Of a DNA stretch of 64,000 bases, positions 7,859 to 16,216 are shown in pieces. Location: positions 124,001 to 188,000 of the forward strand of contig NZ_SSBI01000005.1 of NCBI RefSeq assembly GCF_004795015.1, read 5' to 3'. The notes below the pieces were generated by a model, which did not search any database, had not been told where the DNA came from, and was given only the letters and a program-made list of their open reading frames with translations. A program made the translations under genes and the position numbers. Within the stretch, counting starts at the first letter, position 1. Each line of letters begins with the position of its first letter. The DNA comes from Streptomyces sp. A1277 (GTDB lineage: Bacteria > Actinomycetota > Actinomycetes > Streptomycetales > Streptomycetaceae).

Positions 7859-9116
7859 GGGGGGTGTTTCTCCAGCCGAGGTGCAGGACGGCCACGTCGT
7901 CGGCGAGACCCCCGTGGGGTGTCGCCGCCTCCGAGGCGCCCGCGACCAGTGCGTCGATGAATGGGCGGGCGGCGAGCTGGGCCCGGCTCCGAGCCATGTC
8001 GAGCAGACCTTCCTCACCCAGCCGGGTGCGCGGTCCGGTGCGCCCCTCGAAGAGGCCGTCGGTGAACAGGACGAGCCCGGCACCGGGTGTGAGTTCGAGA
8101 TCGGTGACCGGCCACTGACCGTGCCCGGGCAGCAGGCCGAGCGCCATCCCGCCCTCGGGCTCCACCCACTCGACGTCGGTGCCGCGCCGCAGCAGCAGCC
8201 CCGGATGGCCGGCCCGGACGACGCGGACCCGGTCCCGGCCGGGCGGAAAGACCAGCGAGGTGACGGTCGCGAAGACGTGGGGATCGGAACGCTCGGCGAC
8301 CAGGATGGACTCCAGCAGCCCGAGCTGCTGCAACGGATCGGTTCCGCACAGTACGGCCGTGCGCCAGGCCACGCGCAGGCACACACCGAGCGCCGCTTCC
8401 GCCGCGCCGTGCCCCGACACGTCGCCGATGATCGCCCGCACCGTGCCGTCGGCCGTCTGCACCACGTCGTAGAAGTCACCGCTGAGCAGACCGTGGGCGC
8501 GGCCCGGCTCGTAGCGGGCCACGGCCTGGAAACTGTCGTCGTTCAGCAACGGCACGGGCAGCAGGCCGCGTTCGAGGCGCGCGTTCTCCTGCGCCATCAG
8601 CTGGTTGGCCCGCAGGGCGGACGCCGCCCTTTCGACCTGCTTGCGCTGGAGGGCGTACCGGATCGCACGCGACAGCGCCTGCGGATCGAGCCGCCCCTTC
8701 ACGAGGTAGTCCTGCGCTCCGGTCGCCACTGCCTCGAGCCCGGCGTCGGCCTCCGCGAGACCGGTCAGGACCACGATCGCGGCGTCCGGGGACGACTCGA
8801 CGATCTGGGTGACGGACCGCAGACCGTGGACGTCGGGCAGGTGGAGGTCGAGCAGGACGCAGATGGGCGCCCGGTGCGCGCGCAGGTAGGCCAGCGCCTC
8901 GGACAGGGTCTTGCACCAGGTCAGCGCCGAGTCCAGCTCACCGTCGGCGAGCATCTCCTCGACGAGCAGCGCGTCGCCCGCGTCGTCCTCGACAAGCAGG
9001 ATGGAACCGCTGACGTCCCAGACGGAGTCCCGGTCGTCCGCCCCGGGGACGGTCTGGACCGGGAAGGGTGCCGTAATGGGAGGCCGGGCCGGGGCGCCCA
9101 TGCGCATCTCAGCCAC
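7848..9116 (-). CDS. Receiver-domain PP2C phosphatase (RsbU/SpoIIE type)
   Basis: This 422-residue protein has an N-terminal receiver (ILLVEDDAGDALLVEE, VLLDLHLPDVHG, VVLTGL, YLVKG), then a coiled linker, then a PP2C domain with intact metal motifs SGDFYDVV, IGDVSGHGAAEA, FTDGLFEG and LADDVAVL. It probably removes phosphate from a STAS antagonist when its receiver is phosphorylated, which frees a SigB-type sigma factor. The GTG at 9116 has GAGAGGG 6 bases upstream and is preferred over longer in-frame starts up to 9254. It lies between the sigma gene and the histidine kinase on the same strand, which supports a phosphorelay that feeds into partner switching. Confidence 0.92.
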   Translation of the reverse strand: MAEMRMGAPARPPITAPFPVQTVPGADDRDSVWDVSGSILLVEDDAGDALLVEEMLADGELDSALTWCKTLSEALAYLRAHRAPICVLLDLHLPDVHGLRSVTQIVESSPDAAIVVLTGLAEADAGLEAVATGAQDYLVKGRLDPQALSRAIRYALQRKQVERAASALRANQLMAQENARLERGLLPVPLLNDDSFQAVARYEPGRAHGLLSGDFYDVVQTADGTVRAIIGDVSGHGAAEAALGVCLRVAWRTAVLCGTDPLQQLGLLESILVAERSDPHVFATVTSLVFPPGRDRVRVVRAGHPGLLLRRGTDVEWVEPEGGMALGLLPGHGQWPVTDLELTPGAGLVLFTDGLFEGRTGPRTRLGEEGLLDMARSRAQLAARPFIDALVAGASEAATPHGGLADDVAVLHLGWRNTPHEQ

Positions 9117-9307
9117 GTTTCGCCCTCTCGTTGCCACCGTGCGGGCCACCCGCCGGTATGCATGAAGCATATGTGAACGACGCCCGCCGATTCGCCGCCG
9201 GACGCCGTCCGTCACGTCTTCGGCCACGCTGCGCCGCAGCGTGGCCGATAACAAGAGGGTGGGGAAGTGCCGGGAGCCGGGCGGATCACCCGGGTCCCGA
9301 GCGGTTA

Positions 9308-10210
9308 TCAGGCTTCGACGGACATTCCCGCCCGCAGCCGCTTGACGATACGGGCCAGCAGCCGGGACACGTGCATCTGGGAGACGCCGAGCTCCGCCCC
9401 GATCTGCGCCTGCGTCATCTCGTCGCCGAAGCGCATCTGGACGATCCGGCGCTCGCGCTCGTCCAGCTGCTCCAGCAGGGGCGCCAGCGTGTGCAGGTTC
9501 TCCACGGTCTCCATGCCGGGGTCGGCCTCACCGATCACATCGGCGTACGACCGCTGCTCGTTGCCGGAGTCGGTCTCCGCGCTGGGGGTGTCGAGGGAGC
9601 CGGCCGAGTACCCGTTGGCCGCGACCAGGCCCTCGATGATCTCCTCCTCGGGCAGGTCCAGGTGGGCGGCCAGCTCGGCGACCGTCGGATCGCGGTCCAG
9701 CCGCGACGACAGCTCCTCCTTCGCCTTCGCCAGGTCGACCCGCAGTTCCTGGAGCCGGCGCGGGACGTGCACCGCCCAGGTGGTGTCCCGGAAGAAGCGC
9801 TTGATCTCACCGACGATGTAGGGGACGGCGAATGTGGCGAACTCCACCTCGCGCGAGAGGTCGAAGCGGTCGATGGCCTTGATCAGACCGATCGTGCCCA
9901 CCTGGATGATGTCCTCGACGTCGTCGCCGCCGCGGTTGCGGAAGCGCGAGGCGGCGTACCGCACGAGCGAGAGGTTCATCTCGATGAGGGTGTTGCGCGC
10001 GTACTGGTACTCGTGCGTGCCCTCCTCCAGCGTCTGCAGCCGGTCCAGGAACATCCTCGACAGGGCGCGGGCGTCCTTCGGAGCGACCTTCCCGGTGTCC
10101 TCGATCCACGGCAGGTCCGCAGTCCCGGCGCCGTGCGGCGCACCGTCCTGCTCGACAAGCGTGCGCGCGTCGCCGAGGACTCCGCCGGTTCGCTCCGTTG
10201 TGGTCGCCAT
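9308..10210 (-). CDS. SigB/SigF-family RNA polymerase sigma factor
   Basis: The 300-residue protein is a group 3 sigma factor of the SigB/SigF/SigG family. Region 2 is seen in LIEMNLSLVRYAASRF, DDVEDIIQVGTIGLIKAID and FATFAVPYIVGEIKRFFRD, region 3 in VPRRLQELRVDLAKAKEEL, and region 4 in LDERERRIVQMRFGDEMTQA with the helix-turn-helix IGAELGVSQMHVSRLLARIV. These factors direct stress and sporulation genes and are held by RsbW-like anti-sigma factors. The ATG at 10210 has AGGAGGGG 9 bases upstream. It heads the block of receiver-PP2C, kinase and receiver genes. S. coelicolor has many paralogues, so no gene name is assigned. Confidence 0.93.
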   Translation of the reverse strand: MATTTERTGGVLGDARTLVEQDGAPHGAGTADLPWIEDTGKVAPKDARALSRMFLDRLQTLEEGTHEYQYARNTLIEMNLSLVRYAASRFRNRGGDDVEDIIQVGTIGLIKAIDRFDLSREVEFATFAVPYIVGEIKRFFRDTTWAVHVPRRLQELRVDLAKAKEELSSRLDRDPTVAELAAHLDLPEEEIIEGLVAANGYSAGSLDTPSAETDSGNEQRSYADVIGEADPGMETVENLHTLAPLLEQLDERERRIVQMRFGDEMTQAQIGAELGVSQMHVSRLLARIVKRLRAGMSVEA

Positions 10211-10415
10211 GATGTGTGACCCCTCCTGTCGCCAAGTGCTTCGCACACCGCCTGCCCCGTATCGCCGCGGTCATGCGCAACTGCCGCGAAAGTTTTTCGA
10301 CCGCCTCTGCGCCCGGGGCCGCCCACCCGAATGGAGCAGCCCGGGAACCATGGCAAACTTGACCGGGGCGTTCGGCCCGCAGTAAGGCCAGCGGCACGAT
10401 TACAGAGGAACGGCA

Positions 10416-11900
10416 ATGACGGTGACAGAGGACGGCCCGGAGCTCGTGGCCGGAACCGAGGCATTCGGTCCCGGTATCGACCCGGAGCGGCTGGCCGTCT
10501 GCCTGAGCGTGCTCGACGAACTCGACACCATCGAGGTCGACCACCCGGACGCCATCGCCGTGCGCCGTGCCACGGCCGGGGTCTACCGGACCGTGAAGCA
10601 GCGCCGCCGCCAGGAGCGCCGGGCCGCCAAGACCGCGCACGACAAGGCGGTGACCGAGGCCACCGCCACCGGCTCGGCCGAGCGCATCGACGACGAGACC
10701 CAGGGCGTCCTGCCGTCCTCCTCCGCCGCCGCCGAGATCGCCGGAATCCTCCAGCGGCCCCGGTCCTGCTACGTGTGCAAGACGCGGTACGTCGAGGTCG
10801 ACGCGTTCTACCACCAGCTCTGCCAGGACTGCGCCCGGGAGAACCGCGCCCGCCGCGACGCGCGCACCGACCTGACGGGGCGCCGGGCGCTGCTCACCGG
10901 CGGCCGCGCCAAGATCGGCATGTACATCGCGCTGCGGCTGCTGCGCGACGGCGCGCACACCACGATCACCACGCGCTTCCCCAACGACGCGATCCGCCGC
11001 TTCAAGGCGATGCCGGACAGCGACGAGTGGATCCACCGCCTGAAGATCGTCGGCATCGACCTGCGCGATCCCGCCCAGGTCGTCGCGCTGGCCGACTCGG
11101 TGGCCGCCGAGGGCCCGCTGGACATCCTGATCAACAACGCGGCCCAGACGGTCCGCCGCTCGCCGCAGGCATACAGCGAGCTGGTCGGCGCCGAGTCCGC
11201 CCCGCTGCCCGCCGGTGAACTGCCGGCCGCGGAGGTGATCGGCACCTTCGGCAGCGGCAGCGTCGACCGCGTCGCCGCGCTGCCCGCCCCGCGCGAGGAG
11301 CAGCTGAGCGCGCAGGACGTCACGGAGCTGGCCCTGGTCACGGGTTCCGCCTCGCCGGCCCGGATCGCCGCCGGCACCGCGATCGACGCGGGCGGGCTCG
11401 TCCCGGACCTGCACGACACCAACAGCTGGATCCAGACAGTCGACGAGGTCGAGCCGATCGAGCTGCTGGAAGTCCAGCTCTGCAACTCCACCGCGCCCTT
11501 CATCCTGATCAGCCGGCTCCGCCCGGCCATGGCGGCGACGGCGGCCAAGCACTCCTACGTGGTCAACGTCTCCGCGATGGAAGGCGTGTTCGGCCGCGGC
11601 TACAAGGGCGCCGGACACCCGCACACCAACATGGCCAAGGCCGCGCTGAACATGCTGACCCGCACCAGCGCCCAGGAGATGTTCGAGAAGGACGGCATCC
11701 TGATGACCGCCGTCGACACCGGCTGGATCACCGACGAGCGCCCGCACCCGGACAAGATGCGGCTTGCGGAGGAGGGCTTCCACGCCCCGCTCGACCTGGT
11801 CGACGGCGCAGCCCGGGTCTACGACCCGATCGTGCGCGGCGAGGCGGGCGAGGCCCTGTACGGCTGCTTCCTCAAGGACTACGCCCCCGCCAACTGGTAG
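10416..11900 (+). CDS. SDR-type oxidoreductase with Cys4 knuckle and non-standard active site
   Basis: The 494-residue protein is much longer than a normal short-chain dehydrogenase (about 250). Residues 1-150 form an acidic then basic helical segment ending in a zinc-knuckle-like pair CYVC (118/121) and CQDC (136/139). The Rossmann part starts at about 155 with LLTGGRAKIGMYIALRLL and ILINNAAQ. A roughly 110-residue insert (about 260-370) separates the two halves. The catalytic region has VNVSAMEG with Ser386 and the Lys408 helix, but the usual Tyr four residues before that Lys is Thr404 (HTNMAKAA). Either another Tyr serves or the protein is not a classical dehydrogenase. AGAGGA precedes the ATG. 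It is divergent from the sigma gene. The substrate is unknown. Confidence 0.8.
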   Translation: MTVTEDGPELVAGTEAFGPGIDPERLAVCLSVLDELDTIEVDHPDAIAVRRATAGVYRTVKQRRRQERRAAKTAHDKAVTEATATGSAERIDDETQGVLPSSSAAAEIAGILQRPRSCYVCKTRYVEVDAFYHQLCQDCARENRARRDARTDLTGRRALLTGGRAKIGMYIALRLLRDGAHTTITTRFPNDAIRRFKAMPDSDEWIHRLKIVGIDLRDPAQVVALADSVAAEGPLDILINNAAQTVRRSPQAYSELVGAESAPLPAGELPAAEVIGTFGSGSVDRVAALPAPREEQLSAQDVTELALVTGSASPARIAAGTAIDAGGLVPDLHDTNSWIQTVDEVEPIELLEVQLCNSTAPFILISRLRPAMAATAAKHSYVVNVSAMEGVFGRGYKGAGHPHTNMAKAALNMLTRTSAQEMFEKDGILMTAVDTGWITDERPHPDKMRLAEEGFHAPLDLVDGAARVYDPIVRGEAGEALYGCFLKDYAPANW

Positions 11901-12245
11901 CAGCGCGGGAGCGCGGTGCACGTGCTCGACGGAGACCCGGACGGAATGCTACTGGCCGGGTCTTTTCCGTATGCTGTGGCTGAAAGTGACTCATGGCACA
12001 CGTTCCATCGAGCGCGGATGCGCTCATTTGGTTACTCTGATGTGAACGGACGTCATCGAGGAGTCCACAAACCCTCCTCGACCGTCCTGGGACAGGCTTG
12101 TCAACCAAGTCGCCGTCCCGTCCTGTACCCGGCGCCACCGCGACCGAGCTGTTCCTGCCCCTGCCCCCCATGGGCGGCTGATTCCCGGCAATGAGAACCG
12201 GAGCGTCGGCGACGCCCGGGGCTACGCGACACAGAGGAGTGCGCG
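11901..12245. other. Gene-free spacer with SDR terminator and small-gene leader
   Basis: The left end carries the terminator of the SDR gene. The rest holds the promoter region and leader of the 58-residue small protein. I see no convincing coding frame with its own ribosome binding site before 12246. Confidence 0.6.
11933..11966 (+). terminator. Rho-independent terminator after the SDR gene
   Basis: AGACCCGG (11933-11940) pairs with CCGGGTCT (11956-11963) around a 15-base loop, followed by TTT. It is one of the few hairpins here with a T run. Confidence 0.7.
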
Positions 12246-12422
12246 GTGACGACACCGGAAATGACGAAGCACGAGGAACGACCGGCCGAACGGCACGGAA
12301 AGCCGGGTTCCGGCAGCGAGAAGCTCCAGAACATCGAGGTCTGGGCCAGGTCCGCGCCGATCCGTCTGGCCGGCTACGAGGAGGACCTCGCCGAGCCGCA
12401 CATCCTGCCCGGCATCGACTGA
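12246..12422 (+). CDS. 58-residue small protein of unknown function
   Basis: A GTG at 12246 follows AGAGGAG with suitable spacing, and the frame stays open for 58 residues. The N-terminal half is charged and flexible (MTTPEMTKHEERPAERHGKP); the C-terminal half looks like a conserved core, with VWARSAPIRLAGYEEDLAEP and the tail HILPGID. There is no cysteine, no signal peptide and no membrane helix. A perfect hairpin follows the stop. The layout (charged leader, compact C-terminal segment) resembles that of some peptide precursors, but there are no modifying enzymes nearby, so I do not assign one. I do not recognise the family with certainty. Confidence 0.65.
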   Translation: MTTPEMTKHEERPAERHGKPGSGSEKLQNIEVWARSAPIRLAGYEEDLAEPHILPGID

Positions 12423-12435
12423 GTACTGCGTGCTC

Positions 12436-12485
12436 GCGACGGGCCCCGGCCCCACCCCGCTCGGGGTGGGGCCGGGGCCCGTCGC
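12436..12485. terminator. Bidirectional hairpin terminator, 23-bp perfect stem
   Basis: Bases 12436-12458 and 12463-12485 are exact reverse complements with a 4-base GCTC loop. It separates the small protein gene from the convergent crcB gene. Confidence 0.88.
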
Positions 12486-12500
12486 CGTGGAGCGGCGCGC

Positions 12501-12875
12501 TCAGAACACCGCGCGCGCCAGCGCGGCCCCGCCGAAGGAGAGCCCCAGCCCGACGCCGACGGTGAGCAGGAGGTAGGCCGCGGCCAGAGTGAGCCGGCGG
12601 GCCGAATTCAGCGTCAGCAGTTCGTAGGAGAACGTCGACCAGGTCGACAGCGCCCCGCAGAAGCCGGTGGCCAGCAGCAGATTCAGCCGGGTGCTCAGAT
12701 CGCCGTCGGTCGCCGCCTCGGCGATGAAGCCGAGGAACAGGGCGGCCCCCGCGTTGGCCGCGAAGGTGCCCCACGGAAAGACGCTGTGCAGGCGGAACTT
12801 CGCGTCCACCCCGAGGAGGTAGCGCACCGGCGCGCCGACCAGTCCGCCGGCCAGGACGAGCAGCCAGTCGGTCAT
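12501..12875 (-). CDS. crcB: CrcB/Fluc fluoride channel subunit
   Basis: A 124-residue, four-helix membrane protein of the CrcB/Fluc family, which forms dual-topology dimeric channels that let fluoride leave the cell. The family signatures are visible: GGLVGAPVRYLL in helix 1, PWGTFAANAGAALFLGF in helix 2, and GFCGALSTWSTFSYE at the break in helix 3 that lines the pore. Its ATG overlaps the stop of the upstream crcB copy by 4 bases. Two adjacent copies usually make a heterodimer, each with fixed and opposite membrane orientation. It converges on the small gene at 12246. Confidence 0.93.
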   Translation of the reverse strand: MTDWLLVLAGGLVGAPVRYLLGVDAKFRLHSVFPWGTFAANAGAALFLGFIAEAATDGDLSTRLNLLLATGFCGALSTWSTFSYELLTLNSARRLTLAAAYLLLTVGVGLGLSFGGAALARAVF

Positions 12876-13342
12876 GACGCCTCACCCCGCCGCCCGTAGG
12901 AGCGGCCGAACGAGAAGTGCGCCGCGAACGCTCCCGCCGTGACGGCCGCCAGCGCCGCCGCCACGGTCAGCGCCAGGCAGCCGACGGCATAGCCCGGCTG
13001 ATGGTTCTCGAACAGCTGCCGCACGTTGTCCGTGTAGTGCGAGAACGAGGTGAACCCGCCGAGCACGCCGGTGCCGAGCAGCGGGCTGATCAGCCGGGGC
13101 GCTCCGGGGAAGCGCAGCTTCAGCGTGACCATCAGGATTCCCATCAGGAAACACCCCACCGTGTTGACCAGCAGGATCGTCCACGGGAAGGCGAAGGTCC
13201 CGGTCGGCCACAGGCGTTCGGCTCCGTACCGGGCGGCGGCTCCCGCGGCGCCGCCGACCGCGACGGCCGCCACGACCGTGATCTGTACGCCCGGGTGGTG
13301 ATCGGGGTGGGAGTGCCGGTGCAGCTGCATCTTCTGGGGCAT
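12872..13342 (-). CDS. crcB: CrcB/Fluc fluoride channel subunit (partner copy)
   Basis: A 156-residue member of the same family as the overlapping gene downstream. It has a His-rich, polar N-terminal tail (HRHSHPDHHPG) and then four helices with GGAAGAAARYGAER, FPWTILLVNTVGCFLMG and GTGVLGGFTSFSHYTDN, the Fluc pore motifs. The Arg-rich C terminus (FGRSYGRRGEAS) suggests a fixed topology. The 4-base overlap with the next crcB supports equal production of both subunits and a heterodimeric fluoride exporter. I see no recognisable fluoride riboswitch in the 114 bases upstream. Confidence 0.93.
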   Translation of the reverse strand: MPQKMQLHRHSHPDHHPGVQITVVAAVAVGGAAGAAARYGAERLWPTGTFAFPWTILLVNTVGCFLMGILMVTLKLRFPGAPRLISPLLGTGVLGGFTSFSHYTDNVRQLFENHQPGYAVGCLALTVAAALAAVTAGAFAAHFSFGRSYGRRGEAS

Positions 13343-13456
13343 TCAGCGAACGTACGGACGACGGCCGTGGATCACGAGCGCGATGCACGGCGTGGTCCGT
13401 GGCTCCACCCGAGTGGGCTATTCGAAACCAACTCGACGCGATAATCAGACTTTTAT

Positions 13457-14506
13457 GTGGCTTTATGGCATATGTCAGGAATGACGCGACTGCCTGTCAC
13501 GCCTGAAACCACCCCTCTTTCTGACGAGACGCTGGAGCACGCCTTGCCCCTCGCCGAGCCGGACCTCGTCCGGCGGCTGGAGAGCCGCCAGCCGTCCGCG
13601 TACCTCCTGGCCTCCCTGCGGGGCTTCGGCCAGGTCGACTTCCAGGCCAGTCTGTTCACCGGAGCCGCGATCCTCGCCGCCTTGTGGGCGGCAGGCTGGG
13701 AGACCGGCCTGTTCGCCACGCTGGGCACGCTGGTCGCCACCGGCGCCGCCTATGTGCTGGCCGTCGACCGGGGGAGCATCGCGCTCGGTGTTCAGGGGTT
13801 CGCCGGCTGCCTGACCGGCATCGCCCTCGTCTCCTCGCTGGGCAACCACCCGGCCACCTATGTGCTGACCGTCGTGGGCGCCGTCCTGTGCGTCATCCTC
13901 ATGGCGACCCTCGCCACCTTCCTCACGCCGTACAGACTCACGCCCATGACCGCGCCGTTCTGCCTGGTCTCCGGGGTGATGGTGGTGGGCGCGCCGTCGT
14001 TCGACCGCGTCTGGCACGGCGCCCCGGCCGCCGTGTCCAGTACGACGAGCGGCGACACCGGGATCACCTGGAACGACCTGTGGCACGCCTTCTTCAACAA
14101 CGTCTCGCAGGTCTTCCTCGTCGAGAGCTGGTACGTCGGGCTGATCATGCTCGTCGGACTCGCCCTGGCCGGCCTGCGCGTCGTGCTCTACGCGGCGGCC
14201 GGCAGCATCGTCGGCATCATCACCGCCTGGCTGCTGGGCGCGCCGACCGACCTGATCGCCAACGGTATCTACGGCTACAACGCGGTGCTCGTCGCCATCG
14301 GTCTCGGGGTCGTCTTCATGGCGAACACCGTCTGGACCGCGGTCTACGCGATGTTCGGCGCGGCGGTCAGCACGGGCCTCACCGCGGCCCTGACGTCCTT
14401 CTTCAAACCCTTCGGCGGCCACACCTTCACCTGGCCGTTCATCCTCACCACCTGGACGCTGCTGGCGGCCGTGCCCCTGCTGCCGCGCCTGCGCCGCAGC
14501 GACTGA
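13457..14506 (+). CDS. Urea transporter (UT family)
   Basis: A membrane protein of about 349 residues with two homologous halves typical of urea channels. Family hallmarks are [15 protein letters not shown] near the N terminus of the first half, [16 protein letters not shown] between halves, [16 protein letters not shown] and [13 protein letters not shown]. These line the Oa/Ob urea slots. The N-terminal 40 residues are polar. GTG at 13457, ATG at 13472 and ATG at 13481 are all possible starts; none has a strong ribosome binding site, so the start is uncertain. It heads the urease operon and supplies its substrate. A small hairpin separates it from ureA. Confidence 0.9.
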   Translation: MALWHMSGMTRLPVTPETTPLSDETLEHALPLAEPDLVRRLESRQPSAYLLASLRGFGQVDFQASLFTGAAILAALWAAGWETGLFATLGTLVATGAAYVLAVDRGSIALGVQGFAGCLTGIALVSSLGNHPATYVLTVVGAVLCVILMATLATFLTPYRLTPMTAPFCLVSGVMVVGAPSFDRVWHGAPAAVSSTTSGDTGITWNDLWHAFFNNVSQVFLVESWYVGLIMLVGLALAGLRVVLYAAAGSIVGIITAWLLGAPTDLIANGIYGYNAVLVAIGLGVVFMANTVWTAVYAMFGAAVSTGLTAALTSFFKPFGGHTFTWPFILTTWTLLAAVPLLPRLRRSD

Positions 14507-14507
14507 C

Positions 14508-14529
14508 AGGGCCCGGGGCCCACCGGGCC
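14508..14529 (+). terminator. Small intra-operon hairpin between urea transporter and ureA
   Basis: GGGCCCGG and CCGGGCCC pair around a 6-base loop right after the transporter stop. It has no T run and may only dampen read-through or protect the upstream mRNA end. Confidence 0.4.
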
Positions 14530-14576
14530 CTCCGCCCTCGCCCTCCCACCGCACCATCCCGAGGAAGGTACCCACG

Positions 14577-14882
14577 ATGAACCTCGCCCCTCGCGAGATC
14601 GACAAACTGCTCGTCTACGTCGTGGCCGACCTGGCCCGAAAGCGCCAGGACCGCGGCCTCAAGCTCAACTACAGCGAGTCGGTCGCGCTGATCACCGAGG
14701 CGATCCTCGAAGCCGCCCGCGACGGCAAGAGCGTCGCGGACTGCATGGAACTGGGCCGCCACGTCGTGGGCGAGGCCGACACCATGGACGGCGTACGGGA
14801 AATGCTCGGCCTCCTCCAAGTCGAGGCGTCCTTCGTGGACGGCACCAAGCTCGTCTCCTGCCACGACCCCATCGGTGGCTGA
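14577..14882 (+). CDS. ureA: Urease gamma subunit
   Basis: The 101-residue protein matches the gamma subunit throughout: the start [20 protein letters not shown], the segment [14 protein letters not shown] and the helix [16 protein letters not shown], ending with a beta-rich [20 protein letters not shown]. It packs with UreB and UreC to form the apoenzyme trimer that hydrolyses urea to ammonia and carbamate in the cytoplasm. GAGGAAGG lies upstream of the ATG. Three bases separate its stop from the chelatase-like gene, so they are co-transcribed. Confidence 0.96.
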   Translation: MNLAPREIDKLLVYVVADLARKRQDRGLKLNYSESVALITEAILEAARDGKSVADCMELGRHVVGEADTMDGVREMLGLLQVEASFVDGTKLVSCHDPIGG

Positions 14883-14885
14883 CCC

Positions 14886-15731
14886 ATGGCCAAAAGCGGG
14901 GCCGTCATCGCCGTGTGCGGCCACGAGGCCGCGTACGGACGTGCGCTGGAAGGACGCCTGGACCCGCGCGTGAGCATCGTCTCCAGCGGGCGGGCGCTCT
15001 TCCGGGCCGTCGCCGCGCACCTGCGCCGGGGCGAGGCCGGTGTGGTCGTCCCCATGACGCTGGGCCGCGAACCCGGTCTCGTCGCCGACACCGCCCGCAC
15101 CCTGCGCGCGGTCCCCGGTGCCGGGCCCGGCACCACGCTGCTCGCCGAACCCTTCGGCACCGCCCAGCACCTCGTCGCCTGGCTGCGGGCCGCCGCCGGC
15201 CGGGTGGCCGACGACTCCGCGCTCCTCGTCACCGCCCCTGCGGGCGACCCCTTCGAGGACGCCGAGTTGTACCGCGTCGCCGCGCTCGTACGCCGCTACG
15301 GCCGCCACGCCCTGGTCGAGGTCGCGTTCGACGGGGGCGCCCCGGACCCTGCCGAGGGCGTACGGCGCTGTGCGCTGCTCGGCGCGGACCGCGTGGCGCT
15401 GCTGCCGGCCTCGTTCGCACCCGTGGACGCCGGGGGCGCGCCGCCCGTGCCCGCCGAGAGCGCGGGCCCCCTCATGCCGGCCTCCGCGCTGCGCCGGGTG
15501 CTGGACGAGCGGGTGGCCGACGCCCGGCGGCGCTGGGCCGAGCACGGCGACGACGGCATCGCGGCCGGGCTCTCCGCCGCCGACCACCACGGCCACGCCC
15601 ACACCCACCCACCGGGCGAGGGCCACGAGCACGGCCACAGTCACAGCCACCCGCACGGCCACGGCCACGAGCACCGGCACCACCACCCGTCCGCCGATGG
15701 AGCGGACCGAGTCATCGGGAGCATCGCATGA
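14886..15731 (+). CDS. CbiX/class II chelatase-like protein with His-rich tail
   Basis: The 281-residue protein has two halves that resemble the tandem domains of CbiX-type sirohydrochlorin chelatases. The first opens with [19 protein letters not shown], keeping the GH of the catalytic His13, and continues with [13 protein letters not shown], where the second catalytic His of chelatases is absent. The second half contains [20 protein letters not shown] and [14 protein letters not shown]. Residues 234-267 hold 17 histidines in 34 positions. The gene lies between ureA and ureB, overlaps ureB as ATGA, and the operon has no ureE. I infer a nickel-binding or nickel-delivery role that replaces UreE, though a plain metal store is possible. 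The chelatase relationship comes from motif and layout, not from a profile search. Confidence 0.75.
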   Translation: MAKSGAVIAVCGHEAAYGRALEGRLDPRVSIVSSGRALFRAVAAHLRRGEAGVVVPMTLGREPGLVADTARTLRAVPGAGPGTTLLAEPFGTAQHLVAWLRAAAGRVADDSALLVTAPAGDPFEDAELYRVAALVRRYGRHALVEVAFDGGAPDPAEGVRRCALLGADRVALLPASFAPVDAGGAPPVPAESAGPLMPASALRRVLDERVADARRRWAEHGDDGIAAGLSAADHHGHAHTHPPGEGHEHGHSHSHPHGHGHEHRHHHPSADGADRVIGSIA

Positions 15732-16216
15732 CGTTCCGTCAGAAGTATCTGTACGGCAAGGACCCCATCGAGCTCAACGCGGGCCGCCGCACGCTGAAGG
15801 TCACCGTGAGCAACACCGGCGACCGGGCCGTGCAGATCGGATCGCACTACCACTTCTTCGAGGTCAACTCGGCGCTCTCCTTCGACCGCGAGGCGACGCT
15901 CGGCATGCACCTCAACATCGCCGCGGGCACCTCCGTACGGTTCGAGCCCGGCGGTTCGCGCGAGGTCGAGCTCTGCGCGTACGCCGGAACCGGCCGGCTC
16001 ACCGGCTTCAGCGGGCTGCTCAACGGGAGCCTCGCCTCCCACCCCGCGCGCGTCGAAGCCGTCCGCAAGGCCATCGAACGCGGCTACCAGGGTGCGCAGA
16101 GCACTCCCGCCGCCATGAGCGCCGAGGACGGCTCCAAGGAGGAGCACAAGGGCTCCGGCAAGAGCGGGTCCAAGGATTCCAAGGCCGCCAAGGACAAGAA
16201 GAAGGGTTCGCGCTGA
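15728..16216 (+). CDS. ureB: Urease beta subunit with Lys-rich C-terminal extension
   Basis: Residues 1-100 match the beta subunit: [20 protein letters not shown], the loop [16 protein letters not shown], and [18 protein letters not shown]. Free-standing UreB is usually about 100-130 residues, while this one is 162. The extra part first forms a helix ([17 protein letters not shown]) and then a Lys/Ser/Gly-rich tail at 133-162 (for example [13 protein letters not shown]). The tail may be disordered or interact with accessory proteins or acidic partners. The ATG overlaps the stop of the chelatase-like gene by four bases, and the stop overlaps the ureC start by one base (TGATG), so translation is tightly coupled. 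Confidence 0.95.
   Translation: MTFRQKYLYGKDPIELNAGRRTLKVTVSNTGDRAVQIGSHYHFFEVNSALSFDREATLGMHLNIAAGTSVRFEPGGSREVELCAYAGTGRLTGFSGLLNGSLASHPARVEAVRKAIERGYQGAQSTPAAMSAEDGSKEEHKGSGKSGSKDSKAAKDKKKGSR

Noticed and set aside
13413..13428. GTGGG-N6-GAAAC upstream of the urea transporter, as a GlnR box
   Set aside because: The second half-site GAAAC fits, but the first half should be GTnAC and reads GTGGG. The nitrogen context is tempting, but one half-site is too little.
13343..13456. Fluoride riboswitch upstream of the crcB pair
   Set aside because: I could not recognise the conserved core or pseudoknot of the fluoride (crcB) motif in this short region.
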